Source: an uncultured Roseburia sp. (lineage in GTDB: Bacteria; Bacillota; Clostridia; Lachnospirales; Lachnospiraceae). From it: DNA of 32,541 nt. The notes beneath the pieces were generated by a model, which was not told where the DNA came from, searched no databases, and was given only the letters and a program-made list of their open reading frames with translations. Both the position numbers and the translations under genes were made by a program. Every line of letters starts with the position of its first letter. The first letter of the stretch is position 1. This document shows, piece by piece, positions 21,945 through 30,397 of the stretch. Where the stretch lies: contig CANPGM010000040.1 of NCBI GenBank assembly GCA_947573605.1, positions 1 through 32,541 on the forward strand, read 5' to 3'.

Positions 21945-22628
21945 TTATGCGTCTATATTTTCAATCTGCCAGTCTATCGGCTCCGCTCCGTTTGCTTTTA
22001 AAAATTCATTTGCCTGACTGAAATGCCTGCACCCGAAGAATCCCCGGTATGCGGAAAGCGGACTCGGATGAGGCGCCTTTAAAATCAAATGTTTCGGATT
22101 TGTCAGCATCGGAATTTTACTCTGCGCCGGTTTTCCCCACAGCAGATAGACAATCGGCCGATCCTGCGCGTTGACTGCCGAAAGAATCGCATCCGTAAAC
22201 TTCTCCCACCCGTGGCCCTGATGGGAATTTGCCTGATGCGCCCGTACCGTCAGCACTGTATTTAACAAAAGCACTCCCTGATCCGCCCATTTTTTCAGAT
22301 ACCCGTTATTCGGTATGTAGCAGCCCAAATCTTCTTGCAGTTCTTTATAAATATTCTGCAGTGAAGGCGGCAGTTCTTTCTGAGACGGCAGAACCGAAAA
22401 CGACAGACCATGCGCCTGATTTACGTTATGATAAGGGTCCTGTCCTAAGAGAAGTACTTTTACTTTGCTAAGCGGCGTAAAATGCAGCGCGTTAAAGATA
22501 TCGTCCGCAGGCGGATATACTACCGTCTTTCCGTATTCTTCCTTTACAAACGTATACAGCTCTCGATAATAAGGTTTTTTAAATTCCGTTTCAACTGCGT
22601 CCAGCCAGTCATTTGTAATCATTGCCAT
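21945..22628 (-). CDS. ung: Uracil-DNA glycosylase, family 1
   Basis: A 227-aa family-1 UDG that removes uracil from DNA in base excision repair. Motifs: the catalytic water-activating loop GQDPYH (D64 in residues 62-67), LLLNTVLTVRAHQANSH, LLWGKPAQ and the Leu-intercalation motif HPSPLSAYRGFFG. The length is normal. GAAAGGA precedes the ATG. It is the last gene of a run with hisF and hisH, 31 bp after hisF. Confidence 0.97.
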   Translation of the reverse strand: MAMITNDWLDAVETEFKKPYYRELYTFVKEEYGKTVVYPPADDIFNALHFTPLSKVKVLLLGQDPYHNVNQAHGLSFSVLPSQKELPPSLQNIYKELQEDLGCYIPNNGYLKKWADQGVLLLNTVLTVRAHQANSHQGHGWEKFTDAILSAVNAQDRPIVYLLWGKPAQSKIPMLTNPKHLILKAPHPSPLSAYRGFFGCRHFSQANEFLKANGAEPIDWQIENIDA

Positions 22629-22659
22629 AGGAATCCGTCCTTTCTTTCTCCTGCGTTTT

Positions 22660-23427
22660 TTAGCGCATCCTTCTCACCGATACGTTGCGCGACGCCAGCT
22701 CTTCCTTCAAATCGGCAATCGTCAGCTCTTTAAAATGAAACAGCGACGCCGCAAGCGCCGCATCCGCACACCCCTCTGTCAGCACCTCGTAAAAATGCTC
22801 CGTCTTTCCCGCTCCGCCTGACGCAATCACCGGAACAGAAACGTTTTGCGCAATTGTGCGCGTCAGCCCCAAATCATAACCTGCTTTCGTCCCGTCACAA
22901 TCCATACTGGTAAGTAAAATCTCCCCCGCTCCGAGCCGGTCGACTTTCATTGCCCATTCTACCGCATCGAGTCCGGTATCGATTCTGCCTCCGTTTTTGT
23001 ATACGTTCCAACCCGAACCGTCCGGTCTTTTTTTTGCATCAATAGCGGCGACCACACACTGACTTCCGAACTTGTCCGCCGCATCTGAAATCAAATTGGG
23101 ATTTTGTATCGCTGCGGAATTGACCGATATTTTATCGGCTCCCTCCCGAAGCAGCATTTTAAAATCATCAACGGTACGAATTCCGCCGCCCACCGTAAAA
23201 GGGATAAATACTTTCTCCGCGACTTTTTGCACCATGTCCACAACCGTACTTCTGTCGTCAGAAGTCGCCGTAATATCAAGAAATACCAACTCGTCTGCGC
23301 CTTGCAGGTCGTATGCGGCGGCAATCTCCACCGGATCGCCCGCATCTCTTAAATCAACAAAATTAACTCCCTTCACCACACGTCCCCGGTTGACGTCCAG
23401 ACAGGGAATGATTCTTTTCGTATGCAT
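22660..23427 (-). CDS. hisF: Imidazole glycerol phosphate synthase, HisF
   Basis: The 255-aa (beta/alpha)8 cyclase subunit of IGP synthase, which with HisH converts PRFAR and ammonia to IGP and AICAR in histidine and purine metabolism. The catalytic Asp11 in [10 protein letters not shown] and the second Asp in VVAAIDAKK (about 130) are present, as are the phosphate-binding GGGIRT and ASGGAG motifs. It lies 33 bp downstream of hisH. Other his genes are not in the window. Confidence 0.97.
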   Translation of the reverse strand: MHTKRIIPCLDVNRGRVVKGVNFVDLRDAGDPVEIAAAYDLQGADELVFLDITATSDDRSTVVDMVQKVAEKVFIPFTVGGGIRTVDDFKMLLREGADKISVNSAAIQNPNLISDAADKFGSQCVVAAIDAKKRPDGSGWNVYKNGGRIDTGLDAVEWAMKVDRLGAGEILLTSMDCDGTKAGYDLGLTRTIAQNVSVPVIASGGAGKTEHFYEVLTEGCADAALAASLFHFKELTIADLKEELASRNVSVRRMR

Positions 23428-23460
23428 ATTACGTTCTCCATTTCAGACGATTAGAACCCC

Positions 23461-24066
23461 TTAAAGTTTCGTAAAATTCTTTAATATGCGAAGTCCTTCC
23501 GTACTGCTCTTTTCCGGATGAAACTGGCAGGCAAAAATATTTTCCTTTTCTACCGATGCATGGATCTGCACGCCGTATTCCGCCGTGGCTTTTACAGATG
23601 TCTCATCTGCGGCCTGTAAATAATAAGAATGGACAAAATAAACATATGGCGATTCGTCCATCCCAACGAACAGCGTTCCGTCGTTTTTTAAATTCAGAGA
23701 ATTCCAACCGATATGCGGAACCTTAAGTCCCGTCTGCTCCGGCAATTTCAGTATATTTCCTTTAAGGAGACAAAGTCCTTCTACGCCGGGACTTTCCTCA
23801 CTGCTTTCAAACAAAAGCTGAAGTCCAAGACAAATCCCCAGCAGAGGCGTACCTTTTTCTGCAATTTCCTTAATGGCCTTATCCAGCTCATATTTTTTCA
23901 ACTGAGTCATTGCGTCGCCAAACGATCCGACTCCGGGAAGAATGACGCGCTCGGCGCGTGCAATCTCCCGAAACGTTCTCGTGATAACGGCTTCTTCTCC
24001 AAGCGCCGCAAGCGCTTTTTCCACACTTTTTAGATTTCCCGCATCATAATCAATAATTACCGTCAT
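23461..24066 (-). CDS. hisH: Imidazole glycerol phosphate synthase, HisH
   Basis: The 201-aa class I glutamine amidotransferase subunit that supplies ammonia to HisF. The nucleophile is Cys79 in LLGICLGLQLL; the His-Glu pair is in CQFHPEKSS near the C-terminus; oxyanion-loop PGVGSFG is at 44-50. It overlaps the upstream 551-aa gene by 4 bp (ATGA), so its translation is coupled to that unrelated-looking protein. Confidence 0.97.
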   Translation of the reverse strand: MTVIIDYDAGNLKSVEKALAALGEEAVITRTFREIARAERVILPGVGSFGDAMTQLKKYELDKAIKEIAEKGTPLLGICLGLQLLFESSEESPGVEGLCLLKGNILKLPEQTGLKVPHIGWNSLNLKNDGTLFVGMDESPYVYFVHSYYLQAADETSVKATAEYGVQIHASVEKENIFACQFHPEKSSTEGLRILKNFTKL

Positions 24067-25718
24067 TCTACTGCCTTTTCCAAGCCAAGCCTTTTAAGAA
24101 TCTGATAAATCTCTACGGAATATTCCGTTCTGTCTTCTATACCGTACAACCTGAGCGCCTCTTCCTTCGAAATGCCAAAGGTGGATACGAGCGCGGTCTC
24201 AACTGCGCTTTCCACGCCGTTCAACTCTCCGGTACATCCGTATTCTTCCGCATCAAATCTGTATTTTTCACATCTTCCGGCAGCGCGAATCAAAGAATCC
24301 AGCGCCATATCATATACTTCCGACTTCATCAGTCCCAGATATGCCTCGTATTCTCCGGAAATCATCGCCATAATCCGATAACGCTCATATGTACCGGCAT
24401 CCTTCTCTTTTACATCGACGCCAGCAATCATGCGAAACGCCTCATTGTAATTGCCTCTGTCATAGGCGCTTTTGGCATCCGAAAAATGATTGGTATATCC
24501 GACCAGATTTGTACCCGCTATAATTAAGCCAAGAAGGGAACCCGTCATGATAAAAATAAGAATGACGGGGACTTTCGGCAATGGCGGCGAATGATCCGGT
24601 TCCTTCGGCGGTTTCGGAGGTTTCTCCTTCTTTGGCTTCGGCGGTTTCTTCGGCTTTTCTTTCGCCTTTTCCTTCTTTTCCTTCTTCTTCTTTTCTTTTT
24701 TCGGTTTTTCCGCCTTTTTCTCTTTTGCCGGTTCCGCAGCAGCGCCGAGCTCATTTAGCATCTCAAGACTGCCCTCCGCGGCTCCGTTTGCCGACACGCC
24801 TTTTTTTGCGGCTTTCTTATTGCCGGAATCCTCTTCTTCTTCGTCGTCCGCACCAAATAAAATCAGACCGAGCTTGGAGAAAAATCCTCCCTCTCCTTTT
24901 TCCTGCGCCTGCTTTTTCGGCTTTTTGCCCGTCTTGCCGGACTTTGTCTCCGGTTCCTTCGGTTCTTCTTTTGTATTCTCATCCGCGGAAATCTCCGCAT
25001 TCAAACTATTTAGCAGCTCTTCCGCGGAAGCCTCTTCGGGTACGCCCCCCTGTCCCATCAGATCCTGTACGGATTCTCCTTCCGCCGCGAGAATGTCCTT
25101 AATATCCGAAAATCCGACGTCTGACCCGAAGATATCAAGCAGACTCGGCTCTTCCAGATTGACAGAAGCTTCCGCTCCTTCTGCGGATGCCGCATTCTCT
25201 TCCTGCGTATCCGGTATAAGCTGACTTAACGCTATTTCGTCCAGTTTATCCGCAATATCCGAAGAGAGGCCTTCCTCCTGTTCTTTTCCGGCATTCGGAT
25301 TCATCGTATCTATCATCAGATCGCCCAATGAATCGGCCGATACCGTCTCCTCCATCTCCTTTTTCGCGCTGTCCACAATCTGACCCAGATCTTCAATCAG
25401 ATCTCTGTTCTCTTTTGGCGCTTCCGGCTCCTCAGGTTCCTGCTGCTCTGGCTCTGCCGCAGGTTCCTCCGCAGCAGACGCTGCGTTTAAATTCATTTCC
25501 TGTTCAAAATCTTTCAGGAAATCTTCGTCTCCGTCGCCTTCTAACAGCTCCTGCTCAAACTCCTTTAAAAAAGCCTCCGCCTCGCTGTCAATTTCCCGTC
25601 GCGTTGATTCTTTTTCTTCACTGAATGCATCCCCATCATCCAAACCCGGTTTCTTCTTTGCGCCTCCGTTCGACATCTCCTGCAATAACTGATCCAGATA
25701 ATCTTCTGATTTGCTCAT
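24063..25718 (-). CDS. Large acidic single-pass membrane protein, unknown
   Basis: A 551-aa protein that I cannot place in a family. Residues 1-290 are acidic, Glu/Ala-rich and probably largely disordered, with short recurring amphipathic helices (FLKEFEQELLEG and FLKDFEQEMN are near repeats). Residues about 330-378 are a Lys/Pro tract. One TM helix follows at about 382-402. The C-terminal 150 residues are folded and helical, with TPR-like pairs (SAYDRGNYNEAFRMIAG). A long acidic cytoplasmic part next to a basic stretch at the membrane suggests a scaffold. GGAGG lies 8 bases before the ATG. It overlaps hisH by 4 bp. Confidence 0.75.
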   Translation of the reverse strand: MSKSEDYLDQLLQEMSNGGAKKKPGLDDGDAFSEEKESTRREIDSEAEAFLKEFEQELLEGDGDEDFLKDFEQEMNLNAASAAEEPAAEPEQQEPEEPEAPKENRDLIEDLGQIVDSAKKEMEETVSADSLGDLMIDTMNPNAGKEQEEGLSSDIADKLDEIALSQLIPDTQEENAASAEGAEASVNLEEPSLLDIFGSDVGFSDIKDILAAEGESVQDLMGQGGVPEEASAEELLNSLNAEISADENTKEEPKEPETKSGKTGKKPKKQAQEKGEGGFFSKLGLILFGADDEEEEDSGNKKAAKKGVSANGAAEGSLEMLNELGAAAEPAKEKKAEKPKKEKKKKEKKEKAKEKPKKPPKPKKEKPPKPPKEPDHSPPLPKVPVILIFIMTGSLLGLIIAGTNLVGYTNHFSDAKSAYDRGNYNEAFRMIAGVDVKEKDAGTYERYRIMAMISGEYEAYLGLMKSEVYDMALDSLIRAAGRCEKYRFDAEEYGCTGELNGVESAVETALVSTFGISKEEALRLYGIEDRTEYSVEIYQILKRLGLEKAVE

Positions 25719-25750
25719 TCAGGGCACCTCCATGTATAAAAACTTAATCA

Positions 25751-25777
25751 GGGGATGTGATGCAACATCACATCCCC
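25751..25777 (-). terminator. Terminator after cheV
   Basis: A perfect 12-bp stem GGGGATGTGATG/CATCACATCCCC with a 3-base loop, 17 bases after the cheV stop. On the minus strand it is followed by TGATTAAG and then T5. Confidence 0.65.
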
Positions 25778-25793
25778 ACTCTGTGTCTGAAAA

Positions 25794-26699
25794 TTATGCC
25801 ATGCTCTTTTCAATCAAATCGTCGATTGCGCCGACAAGCAATCCGATCTCCGGCTTCGTAAGCTGCGCATCCGCACCAAGCTGTTCGCCTTTTCTCCGCA
25901 TCTCATCATTTACAAGAGAAGAGAAAATTACCAACGGTATCTGCTTAATCACCTCATCGCTTTTACATAATTTTGTAAGTCTGTGCCCGTCCATCAGCGG
26001 CATCTCTATATCCGTAATAATACAATGAACCTTTTCTCTTAAATCTCCGGTCTCTTTGAATTCACATATCTTATCCCATGCTTCCTGGCCGTTCATTGTA
26101 ATCACCAGCTTCGTATAACCCGCCTTCTTTAAACATTCCGTAATCAATTTGCTAAGAAGCGGGGAATCTTCCGCAATCAAAATCGGCGATCCGCTTCTGT
26201 CGCGTTTCGGAAGGTTCTCAAGATCGGATACTCTTAAGCCTGTATCCGGGCTGATATCCGTTACAATCTTCTCAAAATCAAGGATAACAACGAGCTTGCC
26301 GTCCAGCTTGATGACTCCGGTCGAAGCGCTGTTCTCCTCCGTATTAATCGTAGAATCCGGCTTAATGATATCCTCCCATGAAACACGGTGGATTCCGATG
26401 ACCTGATCTACATGAAATGCAATATTAAGCTTATTAAAGTTCGTGATAATAAACAGTCCTTCAAAATCAACATCCGGCATTCCGAGACATTTTTTCAGAT
26501 TAATTACCGTCATCATTGTATCACGCGGCATAAAAATCCCTTCCACACAGGGATGGGCGTTCGGAATCGGCGTAATTTGCTGATAGGAAAGAATCTCACG
26601 AATCTTTGCTACATTAATACCATAGTAATTATTGCCCAGTGTAAATTCCAATACCTCAAGTTCATTTGTTCCCGACTCTAACAGAATATTTGTATCCAT
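25794..26699 (-). CDS. cheV: CheV chemotaxis coupling protein
   Basis: 301 aa: an N-terminal CheW-like domain (about 10-155) joined to a response-regulator receiver (about 172-300) with phospho-acceptor Asp230 in CIITDIEMPLMDG, acidic pair E177-D178 and a Lys in LTKPE. CheV couples chemoreceptors to CheA and adapts by receiver phosphorylation. The start at 26699 is preferred for GGGAGG 9 bases upstream. It has its own promoter and terminator. No cheA or chemoreceptor gene is in the window. Confidence 0.93.
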   Translation of the reverse strand: MDTNILLESGTNELEVLEFTLGNNYYGINVAKIREILSYQQITPIPNAHPCVEGIFMPRDTMMTVINLKKCLGMPDVDFEGLFIITNFNKLNIAFHVDQVIGIHRVSWEDIIKPDSTINTEENSASTGVIKLDGKLVVILDFEKIVTDISPDTGLRVSDLENLPKRDRSGSPILIAEDSPLLSKLITECLKKAGYTKLVITMNGQEAWDKICEFKETGDLREKVHCIITDIEMPLMDGHRLTKLCKSDEVIKQIPLVIFSSLVNDEMRRKGEQLGADAQLTKPEIGLLVGAIDDLIEKSMA

Positions 26700-26764
26700 T
26701 CTTATTTTTCCTCCCGCGAAATGATTTCGGCACAAAAAGATATCTTCTCATCGCCTTTGTGTAC

Positions 26765-26793
26765 ATTATATCATATAATGAAAAAAGATTGAA
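26765..26793 (-). promoter_or_regulatory. cheV promoter
   Basis: Minus strand: TTCAAT (26793-26788), a 17-base spacer and TATAAT (26770-26765), within a very A/T-rich gap after the lipoprotein gene. Confidence 0.55.
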
Positions 26794-26809
26794 ACATTTT
26801 TCACACAAT

Positions 26810-27547
26810 TTATAAATTTATCTTAAATTTATTTTGATTGACTTCTACAAGCAGCTGCAGCCCCTCAAATACCTCCGCATCTTCCTCCGTTTCGAAAAAC
26901 AGAACCACCCGCTGCGTTTCTCCGCTCTCAAGTGTTTTTTCAAAGGTGGAAAAATCGTTTGAAAGCAGCGTCTGAACCGGCGCAGCCTTTTTCTCCGCCC
27001 CGCTCTCATCCGTATAGACCGCATGGAAAGTCGGACTCATCGATAAGCTGTCCACGGCGGCTGCAGCGCCGCTTTCATTTGTAATGTCAAAGTTCAGAAC
27101 CAGATAAGCTTTGCCTTCGGGCGCCTCCAGCGCATATACATCCTTTTCCATATACGCTTTTTTTACTTCACAGCCCTGATAGGACAGCGTCACTCCATCC
27201 GCAGCGACCAAACGATTCAAATCTCCTTCCGGCACGGTTTCCTCCGGCGCCGCCTCTCCGCCGCCCTGATTCTCCGTTCCTTCCGTGCTGCTCTCGCTCT
27301 CGCTGCCTTCCGGTTCGTCCATCGACTCAACCGGCTCCTCTGTCTCTTCTTCGACCGCTTCGTCCATATCCACGTATTTGATTCCTTCCGTTTGAAGTTT
27401 GTTATATTTGGATATAATATGAGCGGAATAGCTTACAATTGCGCTTCGTTCCTGTTCCGTCAATTCGTAAGGCTCTGCGCCGCACCCTCCCAGTACAAAT
27501 GCGCCTGCCAGACAAAGCGCTGCCGCCCTGATTTTTACACTTTTCAT
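26810..27547 (-). CDS. Lipoprotein with C-terminal beta-sandwich
   Basis: About 245 aa. It has a type II signal peptide with lipobox LGGC near residues 19-22, a helix, an acidic Glu/Ser/Gly-rich linker (about 65-105) and a C-terminal DUF4352-like beta-sandwich (GKAYLVLNFDITNES..). Such domains are found on surface lipoproteins of unknown ligand. The start is uncertain: the GAAAGG site is 1 base from an ATG at 27559 and 13 from the one at 27547. It follows the histidine kinase closely and is probably its cell-surface partner. Confidence 0.75.
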   Translation of the reverse strand: MKSVKIRAAALCLAGAFVLGGCGAEPYELTEQERSAIVSYSAHIISKYNKLQTEGIKYVDMDEAVEEETEEPVESMDEPEGSESESSTEGTENQGGGEAAPEETVPEGDLNRLVAADGVTLSYQGCEVKKAYMEKDVYALEAPEGKAYLVLNFDITNESGAAAAVDSLSMSPTFHAVYTDESGAEKKAAPVQTLLSNDFSTFEKTLESGETQRVVLFFETEEDAEVFEGLQLLVEVNQNKFKINL

Positions 27548-27577
27548 AATCACAACCATGCCTTTCAAACTTTTCTC

Positions 27578-29083
27578 TCATACCTGACTGCCGATATCCA
27601 GTTCAAACCAGAATTCCACGCCGTTTTCTCTGTTTATGACGCCGCACTCGCGGCGCATAGACTGCATAATCGCCCTTACTATAGAAAGCCCGATCCCGCT
27701 CCCGCCGTATTCTCTGGTCCTTGCCTTATCAACTTTATAGAACTTCGTCCAGATAAGCTCCGTCTCTTCCTCGGGAATCGGATCTCCCGTATTAAAAACG
27801 CTGACCCGAACACAATCCCGCTTTTTCGTATAAAAAATTCGGATTTTATTTTCATATTTTACATGATGAATGGCATTGCTTACATAATTTGTCAGCACTT
27901 CTTCTACTTTAAACTCGTCCGCCCACACATAACACGGCGCCGTCTCGTCAAACTCCAGCTCTGTCTGACGTGAGGAAAGCAGAATCGAATTGGCGCCTGC
28001 AATACCGGAAATCAGCTCCGTCAAATCAAATCGTTCCATAACAACGTCCTCATTGCCGAATTCAAGCTGATTCAATGAGAGCAGTTTCTTTACCATTCGG
28101 TTCATCTTATCCGTCTCATCAGTTATGACTTCACAATAAAACTGCCTGCTCTCCGGGTCGTCGTGAATACACTCCGAAAGTCCCTCGGCATATCCCTGAA
28201 TCAACGCCAAAGGCGTTTTCAATTCATGCGAAACATTGGATAAAAATTCCTTCCGCATCTCGTCAATCTGTATCTTTTCTTCAATATCCTTCTGAAGCTT
28301 TATATTCGCCGTTTTCAATTCGGAAATCGTATCTTCCAATGCTACGGAAAGGCGGTTAAAGTGTTCTCCCAACTCATCAATTTCATTTTTTCTTTTCTTT
28401 TTACAATGATACTTTGCCTCAAAATCCAGCTCCGTCATCTTTTGGGAAATGTCCGTCAGCTCCAGAATCGGAACCATAATTCTTCTTGAGACAAAAATAA
28501 TAATGACAGAACTGACAATAATAGCAAACGTTCCTACAAATGCGAGAAAGCGGCTCGATATATTCGCGCTTTCCCGGATACTCTCAAGCGCCGAACGCAT
28601 CAGAATCAGATTGCCGTTTGAGAGCGTGCCGTATAAAATAAGATATTCGGAATCCAGTCTCGTATTCCGCTGTCTCTGTATTACATAGTGATTTGCATCT
28701 TCAAGAATAAACGTCTCTTCATCCGGGTTGCCAAACAGGATGTTTAAAAACTCCACCAAAACTGTCTGGTTATTATTTGCGGAAGAACGCACAATCGTGC
28801 GATCCGAACTGATAACCATGATTGTAATATTTCCGTTGGCGCACAGATTGTCAAAAGTAACGTCAAAGGAACCGGACATAAGCTCTCCTCTGTCGGCAGC
28901 GGCGTCAATGGTATAAAATCCGTCCCGCAGAGTATTTTCTTTATTCAGAAGATAAAACTTTTCAATAAATGTCGCATTTAAAAACCAGCACAGTAAAACG
29001 GTCCCTGCCACCAACCCTACGCTGATTCCCATCAGCTCTCTGGTCAGAGACCCCCTCATTTCTCTTTTTTCCATTCCTGTCAT
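27578..29083 (-). CDS. Membrane sensor histidine kinase
   Basis: A 501-aa classical sensor kinase: TM1 (about 17-40), an extracellular sensor (about 45-175), TM2 (about 178-199), HAMP (about 200-255), HisKA with His286 in FLSNVSHELKTPLALIQGYAEGL and a HATPase domain with N box NYVSNAIHH and G boxes through GGSGIGLSIV. The signal is unknown. The RBS at 29083 is poor; starts at 29074 or 29056 are possible. It pairs with the response regulator 77 bp upstream. Confidence 0.92.
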   Translation of the reverse strand: MTGMEKREMRGSLTRELMGISVGLVAGTVLLCWFLNATFIEKFYLLNKENTLRDGFYTIDAAADRGELMSGSFDVTFDNLCANGNITIMVISSDRTIVRSSANNNQTVLVEFLNILFGNPDEETFILEDANHYVIQRQRNTRLDSEYLILYGTLSNGNLILMRSALESIRESANISSRFLAFVGTFAIIVSSVIIIFVSRRIMVPILELTDISQKMTELDFEAKYHCKKKRKNEIDELGEHFNRLSVALEDTISELKTANIKLQKDIEEKIQIDEMRKEFLSNVSHELKTPLALIQGYAEGLSECIHDDPESRQFYCEVITDETDKMNRMVKKLLSLNQLEFGNEDVVMERFDLTELISGIAGANSILLSSRQTELEFDETAPCYVWADEFKVEEVLTNYVSNAIHHVKYENKIRIFYTKKRDCVRVSVFNTGDPIPEEETELIWTKFYKVDKARTREYGGSGIGLSIVRAIMQSMRRECGVINRENGVEFWFELDIGSQV

Positions 29084-29160
29084 AATTTTATTTCATATTT
29101 GACACATTGTCAATTGTTTTCAACTTGCGGGCATAATTTAACACGGAGCGCCGCCGAAAT

Positions 29161-29847
29161 CTAAGCGCTTCCGATTTCAAATTTGTAACCCATGCCCCAG
29201 ATTGTTTTGATATAATCTCCTTTACTTCCAATTTTAGCCCGAAGCTTCTTTACATGTGTATCAATCGTTCTCGCATCTCCGAAATAATCGTAGTTCCATA
29301 CATGATCCAGAATCCGCTCCCTTGAAAGAGCGACGCCGGCATTTTCCATAAAATAAGCCAGCAGTTCAAATTCTTTATAGCTTAACTCAATCGGACGGCC
29401 CTCTACGGTTACGAGATGCGCTTTTTTATCAAGACGAATGCCGCCCATTTCCAGACAGGCGTCCGCCTCCTCTGTCACACCGCTTCTTCTCAGTATCGCT
29501 CCGACTCTTGCAACCAATATTTTCGGTGAAAACGGCTTGGAAATGTATTCGTCTACGCCAAGCTCGAAACCCTCAAGTTCGTCGCTCTCCGCTCCTTTTG
29601 CAGTCAACATAATTATCGGCGTCTTTGAAGTCTCCCGAATTTCCCGGCAGACCTCAAATCCGTTTCGTTTCGGCATCATAACGTCAAGAATAATCAGCGC
29701 AATTTCTTTTTCCTGGTAAAACAAGTCCAGCGCTTCCTCGCCGTCCGCAGCCTCAAGCACTTCGTAGTTCTCTCTTATCAGAAAATCTCTGACCAGCTTT
29801 CGCATCCGGCTTTCATCATCTACAACAAGAATCTTTAATTTCTCCAT
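29161..29847 (-). CDS. OmpR-family response regulator
   Basis: 228 aa: receiver domain with D10-D11, phospho-acceptor Asp55 in IILDVMMPKRNG, Thr in MLTAKG and Lys in ISKPFS. A C-terminal winged-helix DNA-binding domain (about 130-225) ends with IKTIWGMGYKFE. It is the expected partner of the kinase downstream. It begins 1 bp after the preceding small membrane protein gene, so translation is tightly linked. Confidence 0.95.
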   Translation of the reverse strand: MEKLKILVVDDESRMRKLVRDFLIRENYEVLEAADGEEALDLFYQEKEIALIILDVMMPKRNGFEVCREIRETSKTPIIMLTAKGAESDELEGFELGVDEYISKPFSPKILVARVGAILRRSGVTEEADACLEMGGIRLDKKAHLVTVEGRPIELSYKEFELLAYFMENAGVALSRERILDHVWNYDYFGDARTIDTHVKKLRAKIGSKGDYIKTIWGMGYKFEIGSA

Positions 29848-29848
29848 A

Positions 29849-30397
29849 TCAGTCCCCTATGCCGTACATCTTTTCCTTCTCCCTTACTGCGGCTTCGCGT
29901 TCGGTAAGCTCCTGTTCCCACGCCTCGTAACGGTTGATAATCTGTGTTTCATAATTTAAAATATTCGGACTGCTGCCCGTCATACTAATCAGAAACATTA
30001 CAACCACGCAAACCGCCAGCACAATATTTAATACCAGAGAACCCTGTATGACTTTTTCCGGCAGACTGCCGACGATGCCGCCCGCCTTTTTTCTCCGCTC
30101 CGCCTCATAATCACGGTACGCAACCGGAATCGGACGGATGTCTTCTCTCCTGATATAAGGAATGGTTCTTAAATATTCCTGAAGTTCTTTCAGATAGGAA
30201 AATCCCACAACCGTCTCAAACAGCCTGCCGTCTACCATTTTATTATAGACCTGCAGTACCATCTCAGGATAATCCATATCCGTCTTTCCCCGGATATATT
30301 CCACTCCCTTCATCTCTTTTTTAGCAAGTTCCGCCTCTTCCTCGTTTTTAAAACTGAATCCGCCTACCGTAAATACCTTGTCATTATTTTTCGACAT
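29849..30397 (-). CDS. Small single-pass membrane protein, unknown
   Basis: 182 aa, no family recognised. A soluble N-terminal part (1-100) begins with VGGFSFKNEEEAELAKKE, a helix with SPOR-like or ACT-like alternation. One TM helix lies at about 119-140. A short coiled-coil C-terminal tail follows (WEQELTEREAAVREKEK). It overlaps the end of the diguanylate cyclase gene by 14 bp and abuts the response regulator gene, so it is likely part of this signalling unit. Confidence 0.7.
   Translation of the reverse strand: MSKNNDKVFTVGGFSFKNEEEAELAKKEMKGVEYIRGKTDMDYPEMVLQVYNKMVDGRLFETVVGFSYLKELQEYLRTIPYIRREDIRPIPVAYRDYEAERRKKAGGIVGSLPEKVIQGSLVLNIVLAVCVVVMFLISMTGSSPNILNYETQIINRYEAWEQELTEREAAVREKEKMYGIGD

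Noticed and set aside
24580-24760. Repetitive Arg/Lys-rich and Pro/Ser-rich frames on both strands
   Set aside because: They are shadows of the Lys/Pro tract of the real 551-aa protein.
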